From NCBI RefSeq assembly GCF_036226685.1, contig NZ_CP109009.1, positions 6,475,501 through 6,539,500 on the forward strand: DNA of 64,000 nucleotides, written 5' to 3'. The translations under genes were made by a program, and so were the position numbers. This DNA comes from Streptomyces sp. NBC_00690 (GTDB taxonomy: Bacteria > Actinomycetota > Actinomycetes > Streptomycetales > Streptomycetaceae). Below the pieces are notes generated by a model. It was given only the letters and a program-made list of their open reading frames with translations, was not told the origin of the DNA and did no database searches. This document shows positions 1 through 8,599 of this stretch, piece after piece (the stretch's first letter is position 1; each line of letters begins with the position of its first letter).

Positions 1-269
1 TGGGCCCACCCCACACGGTCTGTTGTGCGCGCTGCGGTCCGCACCCAACGCCATGTGCACCGTACGAATCCGTTAGATGCCGATGCCGATGCCGGTCGGT
101 ATCGGTGTTGGTGTCGATGGATGCCGCCACAGCTCGTGATCGACCGCGAGGCGCCGCCTGACCTGCGCTATCGCCTCATGGTTCGCCCCCGTTCATCGTC
201 TCCCGCACCGCGCGGGCAGTGTGTGACGCCCTGCACGGACGGGGGTCGGGAGTCCCGATGATCAGCGAA
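1..269. other. Intergenic region without a supported gene
   Basis: No reading frame here has a credible start, ribosome binding site or recognisable product. A small GATGCC tandem triplet lies at about 76-93. The rest is presumably the tail of a gene cut by the window edge or the promoter region of the flavoprotein gene downstream. Confidence 0.5.
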
Positions 270-288
270 TGAGGTTAGCCTAGCCTTA
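270..288. promoter_or_regulatory. Iron box (DmdR/IdeR-type operator)
   Basis: The 19-mer TGAGGTTAGCCTAGCCTTA matches the actinobacterial iron-box consensus TTAGGTTAGGCTAACCTAA at 15 of 19 positions. It lies about 30 bp before the GTG start of the siderophore-interacting protein, where a DtxR-family repressor with Fe2+ would block transcription. The agreement between motif and product makes this a confident call, although binding is inferred. Confidence 0.8.
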
Positions 289-317
289 TTGTTTACTGAA
301 CTTCTGGGGGTGGACCC

Positions 318-1199
318 GTGGCCGGGACACTGAGGTACTCCGCGTTGCACGTCAGCCGCACCGAACGCATCACCCCGCTCATGCAGCGGGTGACCTTCGG
401 CGGTGAGGATCTGGCCGACTTCAGCCATGTCAGCCCCGATCAGCACTCCAAGCTGTTCTTCTCCCGACAGGAGGGGCGAGCCCCGGTCGTCCCACCGATG
501 CCCGCCGACGGCGATGTGGGCCGCTGGTACCGGGACTACCTGGCCATGCCCGAGGCCGAGCGGCCGTGGATGCGCAGCTACACCATCCGCAGCCACGACC
601 CGGTGCGCCAGGAGATCGACATCGACTTCGTCCTCCACGGCGATGGCGACCACAGCGGCCCGGCCTCGCGTTGGGCCGCCCAGGCCGAACCCGGCGATGT
701 CGTGGGCATGTACGGGCCCGCGGTCAGCCACTACCGCACCCCCGGACTGCGGGACTGGACGCTGCTCGCCGGTGACGAGACCGCACTACCGGCGATCGGT
801 GCCCTGATCGAGGCATTGGAACCGGGGGAGCGCGCGATTGCCTACATCGAGGTCGACGGCCCGGCCGAGCAGCAGGAGTTCACCACCGTCGGCGATGCCG
901 AGGTCCACTGGCTCCACCGTGGTGGCACCGCGGCCGGCCACTCGACCATCCTCGCCGACGCGGTACGGGCCGCGGACTTCCCCTCGGGCGAGGTGTTCGC
1001 CTGGGTCGCCGGGGAGTCCTCGGCTGTCCGCACGCTACGGCGGCATCTGGTCAACGACCGGGGCATCGACAAGCGGGCCGTGGCCTTCACCGGTTACTGG
1101 CGCCTCAAGCTCACCCAGGACGACGCACCGACGACGGATGATCTCGCCGACCAGGCCGAGGCGATGGACGAAGTGCAGGTGGGCAGCGCCCAGGGCTGA
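318..1199 (+). CDS. Siderophore-interacting protein (FAD-dependent ferric-siderophore reductase)
   Basis: A 293-aa cytosolic flavoprotein of the ViuB/SIP family, which reduces imported ferric siderophores so that iron is released. The N-terminal part is the FAD-binding barrel, with an RSYTIR-type FAD motif near residue 90. The C-terminal part is the SIP NAD(P)H-binding domain, containing LLAGDETALPAI and a WVAGESSAVR segment typical of the family. The GTG start at 318 follows a G-rich ribosome binding site (306-311). An iron box lies immediately upstream, so expression is probably iron-repressed. No siderophore transporter is visible here; one may lie outside the left edge. Length is normal for the family. 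Confidence 0.92.
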   Translation: MAGTLRYSALHVSRTERITPLMQRVTFGGEDLADFSHVSPDQHSKLFFSRQEGRAPVVPPMPADGDVGRWYRDYLAMPEAERPWMRSYTIRSHDPVRQEIDIDFVLHGDGDHSGPASRWAAQAEPGDVVGMYGPAVSHYRTPGLRDWTLLAGDETALPAIGALIEALEPGERAIAYIEVDGPAEQQEFTTVGDAEVHWLHRGGTAAGHSTILADAVRAADFPSGEVFAWVAGESSAVRTLRRHLVNDRGIDKRAVAFTGYWRLKLTQDDAPTTDDLADQAEAMDEVQVGSAQG

Positions 1200-1288
1200 C
1201 CGCGCCCCATCGGCACTGGTCGCCGGCGCTGCTCGTCGACACTGCCACAGACGCTCGATCGAGCCGCTAGCGCGGGTGAGGGAGGGGG

Positions 1289-2110
1289 CTACCGTGGAGC
1301 CGTTGGTGTGGTGGCCCCCATCTGGGCGGAGAGCCGTTGGGTCGCTTCCAACAGCACCTGCGCACAGCGCTTCGCTTCGCTCCGGAACCGCTCACGGGGC
1401 CCGCAGATGCTGATCACCCCGACCGGACTGCCGTGGTGGTCGAAGAGGGGGGCCGCCACGGAAGCCGACCCCGACTGGCGTTCAGCGATGGACTGCGCGA
1501 AGCCCCGTCTGCGGATCGTGGCGATGTCCTTGCGCAACGCGGCCTCGTCGGTCACCGTCGATTCGGTGAGGCGGGCGAGTTCCTCGCCCAAGTAGGCGTC
1601 GATCTCGTCGTCGGAGAGGAACGCCAGGAACGCCTTCGACGAGGCACCCGCGTGCAGCGGGTAGGGGATGCCCAGCCGTACCGACATGATCACCTCGCGG
1701 TTGGGGGTCACCTGGTCCACGTACACCCGGCTCCCGGAGGTCAGGATCGAGAGCGTCGCCGTCTCGTCGGTCACGCGTGAGAGCCGTACCAGCTCCGGCG
1801 CCGCGAGGGCGCGGACGTCGATCCGGTCCAAGTAGGCCAGCCCCAGACGCATGGTGCTCAGCCCCAGCGAGTAGCGCCGGGTCTCCTCGTCGACCTCGAC
1901 CAGCCCCCGCACGCGCAGGGCGGCGAGGATGCGGTGCACGGTGGGTTTGGACAGCCCCAACCGCTCGGCGATCTCGGTCACCCCGAGGGTGAGGGTGCCA
2001 GGTTCGGCGAAGAGCAGCAGGACGTCCGCGGATCGTTCGACCGTGGCGGCGGTCTGGCTGCCGGTCTCCGTCTTCCGGGCCCTTGCCGCTCCGGGGGCGT
2101 CAGTCGGCAT
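1289..2110 (-). CDS. IclR-family transcriptional regulator
   Basis: A 273-aa DNA-binding regulator. A winged helix-turn-helix occupies about residues 18-80 (with LGLSKPTVHRILAAL), and an IclR effector-binding domain fills the rest, including the family-typical HAGASSKAFLAFL and the C-terminal SVAAPLFDHHGSPVGVISI stretch. I chose the ATG at 2110 because AAGGA precedes it at good spacing; the frame stays open upstream to 2248, but that extension is low-complexity and overlaps the preceding stop. The gene follows the MmgE/PrpD gene on the same strand by about 135 bp, so it is either the last gene of that operon or has its own promoter. It most likely controls the flanking catabolic genes, including the divergent promoter at 5635-5797. 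Confidence 0.93.
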   Translation of the reverse strand: MPTDAPGAARARKTETGSQTAATVERSADVLLLFAEPGTLTLGVTEIAERLGLSKPTVHRILAALRVRGLVEVDEETRRYSLGLSTMRLGLAYLDRIDVRALAAPELVRLSRVTDETATLSILTSGSRVYVDQVTPNREVIMSVRLGIPYPLHAGASSKAFLAFLSDDEIDAYLGEELARLTESTVTDEAALRKDIATIRRRGFAQSIAERQSGSASVAAPLFDHHGSPVGVISICGPRERFRSEAKRCAQVLLEATQRLSAQMGATTPTAPR

Positions 2111-2244
2111 CGGCTTCCTTATCGGTGGGGGATCGTGGTGTGGGACTGATACCACCACGGACGGTCGGGGCGCGTCGCCGACTTCACTGCTTTTGCGCAG
2201 GCGGTGCCGTGCGCGGCAGCCCGGTGCGGTCGGCGACCACCCGA

Positions 2245-3666
2245 TCATAGGAACAGTGCGCGTACGTCCGGTGCCTGGGCCAACTTCGCCGTCACCTCAA
2301 GCAGACGTGAAACGCCCTGCTCCGGTAGGTCACGAGCGGCGTTCAGCCGGAACTTCGTCAGCAACTGCTCCCGGCTCAGGGGCCGGCCCGGCCCGCCGAG
2401 TGAAGAGTCCACCCGCTGCTCCAGAACCGATCCGCCCTTGGTGCGCACCCGTACCACCGCGGCGAACGCATGGGGGAAGATCTCGCTGGCCCGCTCGTCC
2501 ACCGCACAGACGACCTTGGAGGCGAGCGCCAGCCGTTGGGGATCGCTGAGCGTCTCCTCGGTGAAGTCATCAAGGTAGACACCGAGCCCACCGCCGCCGA
2601 GCAGTGCCGTGGCGACGGTGAAGGGGCCGGAGAACTTGGCGTGGTACGCGGTCTGCGGCCGGACCTTCTGCTCCCTGGGCTCGGCGACCGTCCGCAGGGT
2701 GGGCGCGGGCATCCCCAGTTCGATCGACGCCACATCGGCCGGGACGAGACCTTCCCGGCGCAGGGCCAGCGCGCAGTCGATCGCCGGGTGGGTGAAGTGG
2801 TTGGACGGGTAGGGCTTGTAGACGGTCCGCAGTGTCTCCCACCGCTGACCGAGCCCACCCAGCATGGCCTGGGTGTCGCAGGTGCCGTCCAGCCAGGCTT
2901 GGAAGAAGCCGAACCGGCCCTCCAGTACGGTCGGCGGTCCGGTGATGCCGGCCCGGGCCAGCGCCGCTGCGGACACTCCGGCGTGTGCGGCCCAACCGCA
3001 GTGGATGCGTTTGACCGTGCCCCCGGTGCGATTGGCCTCCAGCAGACCCGAGCCCATGCTCGCCGCCACTCCCATGGCGTCGGCGACACCGCCCTCGTCG
3101 AGGCCGTAGAGCAGGGCGGCAGCCGCCGCCGCGCCCAGGGTGCCGCAGATCGAGGTGGCGTGCTGGCCCTTCTCGAAGAAGACGGAGTTGCGGATGTCCG
3201 GGCGGTACGAGGCCATGCCGAGGCGGTTGCAGATCTCGATGCCCGCCGCCACCGCCGCAGTCAACTGTGCACCGCTCGCGCTGACCTCCTCGGCGACGGC
3301 GAGGGCGGCAGGGACCACGGAGGCGCTGGGGTGCAGTACGGAGGGCAGGTGGGTGTCGTCGAAGTCCAGGGTGTGGGCAAGAGTGCCGTTGACCAGGGCG
3401 GCCTGCGGGGCGGGTAGTCGATCCTCCGTACCGAAGAGGCTTGACTGCGGTGTGCCGCCCCAGGCGCGGACGGTCTCCAGGACGGCCTCGGCGGGGCCGC
3501 CTTCGGCGCGGCCGGCCAGACAGTTGCCCACCACGTCGAGCACCCGGCCGACCACGTCCTCGGCGACGGGGTCCGGGAGTCCTTTGTCCCGGCACTCCAC
3601 GGCGAAGTGCGCGAACTGCTGGACGGCGGTCAGCGAATTCCGGTCGGTCGTGACCACTTCACTCAT
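2245..3666 (-). CDS. MmgE/PrpD family protein (2-methylcitrate dehydratase / cis-aconitate decarboxylase superfamily)
   Basis: A 473-aa cytosolic enzyme, full length for the MmgE/PrpD superfamily. Members dehydrate 2-methylcitrate, decarboxylate cis-aconitate, or act on iminodisuccinate-like tricarboxylates. The N-terminal helical domain carries the family signature DFDDTHLPSVLHPSASVVPA (about residues 100-120). The YKPYPSNHFTHPAID segment in the second domain is also characteristic. The start overlaps the end of the cyclase-family gene by 8 bp, which implies translational coupling. There is no citrate-synthase-like partner, so a standard methylcitrate cycle is unlikely. A role on a dicarboxylic or tricarboxylic intermediate of this island fits better. 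Substrate not determinable. Confidence 0.88.
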   Translation of the reverse strand: MSEVVTTDRNSLTAVQQFAHFAVECRDKGLPDPVAEDVVGRVLDVVGNCLAGRAEGGPAEAVLETVRAWGGTPQSSLFGTEDRLPAPQAALVNGTLAHTLDFDDTHLPSVLHPSASVVPAALAVAEEVSASGAQLTAAVAAGIEICNRLGMASYRPDIRNSVFFEKGQHATSICGTLGAAAAAALLYGLDEGGVADAMGVAASMGSGLLEANRTGGTVKRIHCGWAAHAGVSAAALARAGITGPPTVLEGRFGFFQAWLDGTCDTQAMLGGLGQRWETLRTVYKPYPSNHFTHPAIDCALALRREGLVPADVASIELGMPAPTLRTVAEPREQKVRPQTAYHAKFSGPFTVATALLGGGGLGVYLDDFTEETLSDPQRLALASKVVCAVDERASEIFPHAFAAVVRVRTKGGSVLEQRVDSSLGGPGRPLSREQLLTKFRLNAARDLPEQGVSRLLEVTAKLAQAPDVRALFL

Positions 3667-4438
3667 CGTCGATCACCGCCAGGGGCCGTACGGGGGCGCC
3701 GGTCGCGCCGACGACGTTCAGCGGGTTCAGGACCAGGGTGAAGTCCCGTACGCCGCTGTCCAGGAGTTCGTCCAGCTTCATCGTCTCCACGATGTTGATG
3801 CCGGACTCGACCAGCAGTACGCGATGGACGGGCAGGGTCGCATGGCCCTCGCCGGGTGCGAGGTGCTCGAAGGCGATCGTCTCGCCGCCGACCGCACGCG
3901 GTCGGCGTTCGGCCAGCCAGCGGCCGGCGGCCTCACCGGGGCCCGGTACTCCCTCCGAGTGGCCGATGAAGGATGTTCCGTCGTGCCACAGCCTGGACCA
4001 GCCGGTTCCGATCAGCAGGACGTCCCCGGGCTGTGGGGCGAGTCCTGCCGCCGCCTTGTCGAGGTCGTCCGGGGTGATCTCGTAGCCCGCGGGCAGGGTG
4101 GGGACACCATGGACGGCAGCCACATCGAGCAGTACGCAACGGCCGACGTACGGCCTGAAGTCGTCGATGCCGAGTTCGCTGAAGCCGTTGTGGCTGGTGA
4201 TGCCGTCCGGTTTGAGCCCTCCGTGGACCAGTCCGTCTTGGGAGACATGGGCGATGGCGTCCACGTGGGTGCCCACATGACCACCGGTGATGATGATCTC
4301 GTTGGCCGCCGAGCCGCCGTCGGTGCGGACCATGTCACCGTGTCGGCGCTCCAGGAGCATGCGGAACGGCGGGTGGTTGGGCGACTGGGGCATCCCCCGT
4401 CGCAGGGGCTGGGCGAGGTCTATCAGTCGCATGGTCAA
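3659..4438 (-). CDS. Cyclase-family metal-dependent hydrolase (kynurenine formamidase-like)
   Basis: A 259-aa member of the cyclase family (kynurenine formamidase, isatin hydrolase and cyclic-imide hydrolases), which use a divalent metal to hydrolyse amide or ring bonds. The metal-binding signature HxGTHxDA is intact (His54, His58, Asp60), followed by His64. The gene overlaps the CoA-transferase gene upstream by 4 bp (ATGA) and the MmgE/PrpD gene downstream by 8 bp, so it is the middle of a tightly coupled operon. The first ATG (4438) or the third codon ATG could be used; the former gives the canonical overlap. In this context a ring-opening hydrolase working with the hydantoinase-like enzyme is plausible. 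Confidence 0.88.
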   Translation of the reverse strand: MTMRLIDLAQPLRRGMPQSPNHPPFRMLLERRHGDMVRTDGGSAANEIIITGGHVGTHVDAIAHVSQDGLVHGGLKPDGITSHNGFSELGIDDFRPYVGRCVLLDVAAVHGVPTLPAGYEITPDDLDKAAAGLAPQPGDVLLIGTGWSRLWHDGTSFIGHSEGVPGPGEAAGRWLAERRPRAVGGETIAFEHLAPGEGHATLPVHRVLLVESGINIVETMKLDELLDSGVRDFTLVLNPLNVVGATGAPVRPLAVIDDE

Positions 4439-5634
4439 AGAACGCCCTTCACGCGGAGTCGGTCGATCTCTTCGGTGGCCAGGCCGAGCCGGCTGCCGTA
4501 GACGTCTTGGTTGTGGGCGCCTTTCGTGGCGCCGGTCGTACGGATGGAACCGGGCGTCCGGTCGAGCCGGAACAGCACGTTCTGCATCCGCAGCGGCCCC
4601 AGGTCGGGGTCCTCGACGGTGGTGATGGTGTCGAGGGCCTGGTACTGGGGGTCGGCGAAGACATCACGGATGTCGTAGACGAGCGCGATCGCGGCCTGGG
4701 CCTGCTCGAAGGCGTCGATCACATCGTCGGCATCGCGTACCGCGATCCATCCGCCGACGTAGTCGTCGAGGAGGTCCGCGTGTTGTGCACGGCCGGAGCC
4801 GCCCGCGAACCAGGGTTCGTCGATGACCTCGGGGTGGCCGACCAGGGTGAGGACCCGTTCGGCGATGTTCTGCGAGCTGGTCGACACGGCGACCCAACGG
4901 CCGTCGCGGGTGCGGTAGGTGTTGCGCGGAGCGTTGTTGACCGACCGGTTGCCGGTGCGTTCCTGGACGATCCCGAGTTGGTCCCAGACCATGGGTTGGG
5001 GGCCGAGCAGGGTGACCAGGGGTTCGATGATGGCGAGGTCGACGATCTGCCCGGGCCCACCGTTCGCGTCTCGGTGGTGCAGCGCCATCAAGATGGCGCT
5101 GACGCACGTCAGAGCCGCTATTCCATCGGCAAGTCCGAAGGGCGGCAGGGTCGGCGGGCCGTCGGGCTCTCCGGTGGCGGCGGCGAATCCGCTCATGGAT
5201 TCGGCCAGGGTGCCGAAGCCGGGGCGCTTGGAGTACGGCCCGAACTGACCGAAGCCCGTGACGCGGGCGATCACCAGCCGAGGGTTGATCTCCTGGAGGA
5301 CGTCGGGGGCGAGACCCCAGCGCTCCAGTGTCCCGGGCCGGAAGTTCTCGATGAGCACATCCGCCCCGGCGGCCAGCCCCCGCAACAACTCGGCGCCCTC
5401 ATCGGAGCCGAGGTCGCAGGTGATGGCTTTCTTGTTGCGGCCGAGCATCTTCCACCACAGCCCGTGGCCGTCCTTGGCGGGGCCGTGGGTGCGCGACGGG
5501 TCCCCCTTCGACGGATGTTCGACCTTGATGACCTCCGCGCCGTAGTCGCCCAGGATCGTCGCGGCGAGCGGTCCTGCGAAGAGAGTGGCGAGATCGAGTA
5601 CGACGATCCCATCCAGTGGTCCCGGCTCAGACAC
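4435..5634 (-). CDS. CaiB/BaiF-type (family III) CoA transferase
   Basis: A 399-aa family III CoA transferase that would move CoA from one acyl-CoA to a free carboxylate by way of an aspartyl-CoA intermediate. It starts with LDGIVVLDLATLFAGPLAATILGDYGAEVIKVE, the nucleotide-proximal signature, and carries the presumed catalytic aspartate in FGLADGIAAL (about residue 170). I prefer the GTG at 5634, which has GGGAGGA four bases upstream, over the in-frame GTG at 5655, which has no convincing ribosome binding site. It is the first gene of the minus-strand operon, divergent from the amidohydrolase. Together with the HpcH/HpaI lyase at 7322 it suggests activation of a dicarboxylate to its CoA ester followed by C-C cleavage. 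Confidence 0.92.
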   Translation of the reverse strand: MSEPGPLDGIVVLDLATLFAGPLAATILGDYGAEVIKVEHPSKGDPSRTHGPAKDGHGLWWKMLGRNKKAITCDLGSDEGAELLRGLAAGADVLIENFRPGTLERWGLAPDVLQEINPRLVIARVTGFGQFGPYSKRPGFGTLAESMSGFAAATGEPDGPPTLPPFGLADGIAALTCVSAILMALHHRDANGGPGQIVDLAIIEPLVTLLGPQPMVWDQLGIVQERTGNRSVNNAPRNTYRTRDGRWVAVSTSSQNIAERVLTLVGHPEVIDEPWFAGGSGRAQHADLLDDYVGGWIAVRDADDVIDAFEQAQAAIALVYDIRDVFADPQYQALDTITTVEDPDLGPLRMQNVLFRLDRTPGSIRTTGATKGAHNQDVYGSRLGLATEEIDRLRVKGVL

Positions 5635-5659
5635 CTGTCCTCCCACCTGTTCCACTTAT

Positions 5660-5674
5660 CGGAATGCTGTTTCG
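5660..5674. promoter_or_regulatory. Possible IclR-type operator in the divergent promoter
   Basis: The 15-mer CGGAATGCTGTTTCG is an interrupted palindrome, CGRAA-N5-TTYCG. It sits between the divergent CoA-transferase and amidohydrolase genes, and a further TTCC half-site is at 5652-5655. IclR-family proteins often bind GGAA/TTCC-type palindromes of this size. Assignment to the IclR protein at 1289 is inference. Confidence 0.4.
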
Positions 5675-5753
5675 AATCTGCCGTCAGACTCTAGCCCTGA
5701 ATGTAGAACGGCGTTACGATTTTTGGAACAGCCCGGGAGGCTCCGACATCGCG

Positions 5754-5797
5754 AAGGAGGTGACGGTCGATCAGAACCCTTGATCGACCCGGCCCGT
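5754..5797 (+). promoter_or_regulatory. Perfect Shine-Dalgarno followed by a 9-bp-stem hairpin before the amidohydrolase start
   Basis: AAGGAGGTGA at 5754-5763 is a full anti-16S match, but it ends 34 bases before the ATG. A perfect inverted repeat lies between them: GGTCGATCA (5765-5773) and TGATCGACC (5781-5789), with a 7-nt loop. If it folds in the mRNA, the remaining linear spacing from Shine-Dalgarno to ATG is 9 nt, the usual optimum. The same palindrome could instead be a DNA operator. Confidence 0.55.
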
Positions 5798-7246
5798 ATG
5801 ACTCGATACGACCTGCTTGTCAAAGGTGGAGTCCTCGTACTCCCGTACCACGGCGAAGTCCGTGCGGACCTCGCCGTCGCCGACGGCCGCATCGTCGCCA
5901 TCGGTGACGATCTGCCGACCACCGACGCCGCGGAGGTCCTCGACGCGGACGGCAAGGCGGTGCTGCCGGGGGCGGTGGACTCCCACTTCCACATCGGCAT
6001 CTACCGGGACCTGGCGCTCGACGCCTACGAGGAGACCAGGTCCGCACTGGTCGGCGGAGTGACCTCCGTGCTGTCCTACTTCCGAACCGGACAGCACTAC
6101 CTCGACCGCACCGGCTCCTACCAGGAGATCTTCCCCGAGGTGTTGGACGCGGTCGCCGGAAAGTCGTTCACCGACTACGGCTTCCACCTCGCGCCCATGA
6201 CCGTGGACCAGATCGGGGAGATACCCTCCCTCGTCGCCGACCACGGCATCACGTCCTTCAAGTACTACATGTTCTACAAGGGCTTCGACCTCACCGCGAA
6301 CAGCAGGGACGCCCGCTCCTTCACCATGGGTGACGAGTACGACCTCGGGCATCTCTATCTGATCCTCGAACAACTCGCGAAGACCCAACAGGACCATCCC
6401 GACCTGCGGCTCTCCCTCTCCCTGCACTGTGAGCAGGCCGAGTTGATGCGGGTCTTCATCGAGCGCACCCGGAACAGCGGTCAGCCACAGAACCTCAAGG
6501 CGTACTCCGACGGGCGCCCCACCCTCACGGAACAGGTGGCGATCTCCGAAGCCACCACACTGGCCGGACACACCGGCACCAACGTCAACCTGCTCCACCT
6601 CTCCAGCGCCGACGCACTCCGCTCGGCGATCACCGGCCGGCAGTTGCACGGCAACGACGCCCGGTTCGAGGTCACCCTCCACCATCTCTGCCTCGACCAC
6701 GAGACCCTGGACGCCCGCGGTGGGCTCGGCGGCAAGGTCAACCCACCGATCCGCACCCCACAGGACAGCGAGTTCCTGTGGCAGGGCATCAAGGACGGCC
6801 AGGTCAGTTGGGTGGCATCCGACCACGCCTGCTGCATGGAGGAGCACAAGGGCGACGAGCTGTGGCCCGCGCGCCCGGGCTTCGGCGGCACCGCGCTGCT
6901 CTACCCCGTACTGATCAGCGAAGGCCACCACCGCCGCAAGCTCCCACTGACCCGGATCGCCGAGCTCGCCTCGGCCAATCCCGCCAAGGCGTACAACCTC
7001 TGGGGCCGCAAGGGGAGCCTCGGCGTGGGCTTCGACGCCGACTTCACGGTGGTCGACCTCGACCTGGAACGGGAGGTCAGCACCGATCTGCTGCTCTCCG
7101 GTCAGGACCACTGCCCGTTCGACGGTGTAGCCGTGCGTGGCTGGCCCGTCGCCACCGTCGTCGGCGGGCGGATCGCCTACCGGCTCGGCAAGGACGGCCC
7201 GGAGATCATCGGCGAACCGTCGGGCGCCTATCTGCGCCGCGACTGA
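5798..7246 (+). CDS. Dihydropyrimidinase/D-hydantoinase/allantoinase-type amidohydrolase
   Basis: A 482-aa cyclic-amidohydrolase that would open five- or six-membered cyclic ureides or imides. All expected metal-centre residues are visible: HxH in DSHFHI (His63, His65), the carboxylated lysine in SFKYYMFYKG (Lys155), metal histidines in LHCEQ (His210) and HLSS (His267), and the catalytic Asp342 in ASDHACC. The start at 5798 fits the usual N-terminus (YDLLVKGG); the frame is open upstream to 5585, but that part is not protein-like. An in-frame TTG at 5780 is an alternative. It is divergent from the CoA-transferase operon and followed by the CoA-ester lyase. Hydantoinase, allantoinase and dihydropyrimidinase cannot be separated by eye. 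Confidence 0.9.
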   Translation: MTRYDLLVKGGVLVLPYHGEVRADLAVADGRIVAIGDDLPTTDAAEVLDADGKAVLPGAVDSHFHIGIYRDLALDAYEETRSALVGGVTSVLSYFRTGQHYLDRTGSYQEIFPEVLDAVAGKSFTDYGFHLAPMTVDQIGEIPSLVADHGITSFKYYMFYKGFDLTANSRDARSFTMGDEYDLGHLYLILEQLAKTQQDHPDLRLSLSLHCEQAELMRVFIERTRNSGQPQNLKAYSDGRPTLTEQVAISEATTLAGHTGTNVNLLHLSSADALRSAITGRQLHGNDARFEVTLHHLCLDHETLDARGGLGGKVNPPIRTPQDSEFLWQGIKDGQVSWVASDHACCMEEHKGDELWPARPGFGGTALLYPVLISEGHHRRKLPLTRIAELASANPAKAYNLWGRKGSLGVGFDADFTVVDLDLEREVSTDLLLSGQDHCPFDGVAVRGWPVATVVGGRIAYRLGKDGPEIIGEPSGAYLRRD

Positions 7247-7321
7247 GCTGCGCCGGTCGCGGCCGTGCGTGCTGCCACCGACGGCAACCGCGAGCTCGAC
7301 ACCTCAGTAGAAGGGAGCTCT

Positions 7322-8191
7322 ATGAGATCGGCCCTCTATGTGCCGGGCAATGCCCCGGACAAGCTCGCCAAGGCGCTCGATCGGGGCGCGGATGAACTGA
7401 TCGTCGATCTGGAGGACTCGGTACCGCCCGGTGGAAAGGATGACGCACGGCGCACGGTGGCCGAGTGGTTGGGTTCGTTCGCTCCCTGTGCGGCGCCTCG
7501 CCTGTGGGTCCGCATCAATCCCAGCGAGGAGGGACTCGCCGACATTGCGGCCGTTGCGGCGACAGCGGTGGTCGGGTTCTGTGCCGCGAAGACGGAGAGC
7601 GTGGGCCGTCTGGTCCAACTGGACGGCGCGCTCCGTCGGGCGGAGCAGGAGGTGGGTCTTCGACAGGGCGCCTTCGGGCTCGTACCGCTGTTGGAGTCGG
7701 CCGCGGCGGTGCATGCGGCTCCCCTGCTGGCGCGTGGACCGCGCGTCGTACGCCTCCAACTGGGCGAGGCCGACCTGTGCGCCGACACCGGTATCGAACC
7801 GGGGCCCGACGAACGCGAGCTGCTGTACGCCCGCTCCCGGGTCGTGCTGGCGTCAGCCGCGGCCGGCATCGGTCCGCCCATGGCCCCGGTGAGCACCGAC
7901 TTCCGTGATCTCGATCGGTTGCGCACCTCCACCCGTGCGCTGAAACGGCTCGGCTTTCGAGGTCGGGCGTGCATCCACCCGGCCCAACTCGACGTCGTGC
8001 ACGAAGTGTTCACCCCGTCGGAGGGCGAGGTGGAGCGGGCGCGGGATCTCATCGGACGGTACGAGCGGGCGAGAGCTGCGGGGGAGGGGGTCTGTCTGGA
8101 CGATGCCGGCCGGTTGGTCGACGAGGCCGTGGTGCGTTCGGCCCGTCGGGTACTGACACAGACGGGAGTGCCACTGGTCAGCCCTTCCTGA
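7322..8191 (+). CDS. HpcH/HpaI (CitE-like) CoA-ester lyase
   Basis: A 289-aa TIM-barrel lyase of the CitE/malyl-CoA lyase group, which cleaves beta-hydroxyacyl-CoA esters to acetyl-CoA or propionyl-CoA plus glyoxylate or pyruvate. Hallmarks are RSALYVPGN at the N-terminus, the DLEDSVPP loop (about residue 40), the magnesium-site segment LQLGEADLCADTG and ACIHPAQL near the C-terminus. The ATG at 7322 has GAAGGGAG upstream. It lies 75 bp after the amidohydrolase on the same strand and is likely co-transcribed. With the CoA transferase across the divergent promoter it makes a logical activation-cleavage pair, similar in logic to itaconate or citramalate breakdown. No hydratase of the usual (R)-specific type is present; MmgE/PrpD might supply hydration/dehydration. 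Confidence 0.88.
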   Translation: MRSALYVPGNAPDKLAKALDRGADELIVDLEDSVPPGGKDDARRTVAEWLGSFAPCAAPRLWVRINPSEEGLADIAAVAATAVVGFCAAKTESVGRLVQLDGALRRAEQEVGLRQGAFGLVPLLESAAAVHAAPLLARGPRVVRLQLGEADLCADTGIEPGPDERELLYARSRVVLASAAAGIGPPMAPVSTDFRDLDRLRTSTRALKRLGFRGRACIHPAQLDVVHEVFTPSEGEVERARDLIGRYERARAAGEGVCLDDAGRLVDEAVVRSARRVLTQTGVPLVSPS

Positions 8192-8599
8192 CCTCCGCCC
8201 GCCCCGGGACTTCTCGGCGCGTTGTGTCGCTGCGTTGTGTTCGGCCCTGCACGCACCTCGGGGCCGAAGGTGATCCGTTCGGGACGGACTTCGCCGTGCC
8301 CCCCCGCGCACGGTGGCCCGGGGCACCAGGGGAGGAGGGCAAACGTGTCCGTTGTGACCCTTTCACAACGCTCCCCGTGATCGTGCCGTAGCGCCTCCCC
8401 TCGGGCTCTTCACGCCTGGGGAACCCCTGCGGCCACTGGTCTGTCGCTGCATCGAGATCTGGCCACCGACTCCGTTCACCACATCGCGCACCCATCTTCT
8501 CGGTGCACCTCTCCACTCGCAGTGCAGCTCAAAGCCACCTTCGGGTGCTCAAACGCCCGTGTGGGGAATTTTCCTAGCCAATCAACTGGCCCAAAGGTA
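8192..8599. other. Intergenic region, no gene seen
   Basis: About 400 bp separate the CoA-ester lyase from the FAD monooxygenase. Reading frames on both strands are low-complexity, without ribosome binding sites. A clear stem-loop terminator was not found. This probably marks the boundary between two unrelated gene groups. Confidence 0.5.

Noticed and set aside
168..731. Minus-strand frame of 187 codons over the siderophore-interacting gene
   Set aside because: It is the complement of a well-supported gene, is rich in Gly/His/Arg and has no ribosome binding site or homologous motif.
5585..5797. N-terminal extension of the amidohydrolase frame
   Set aside because: The sequence is not conserved-looking and crosses the divergent promoter; the natural start YDLLVKGG begins at 5798.
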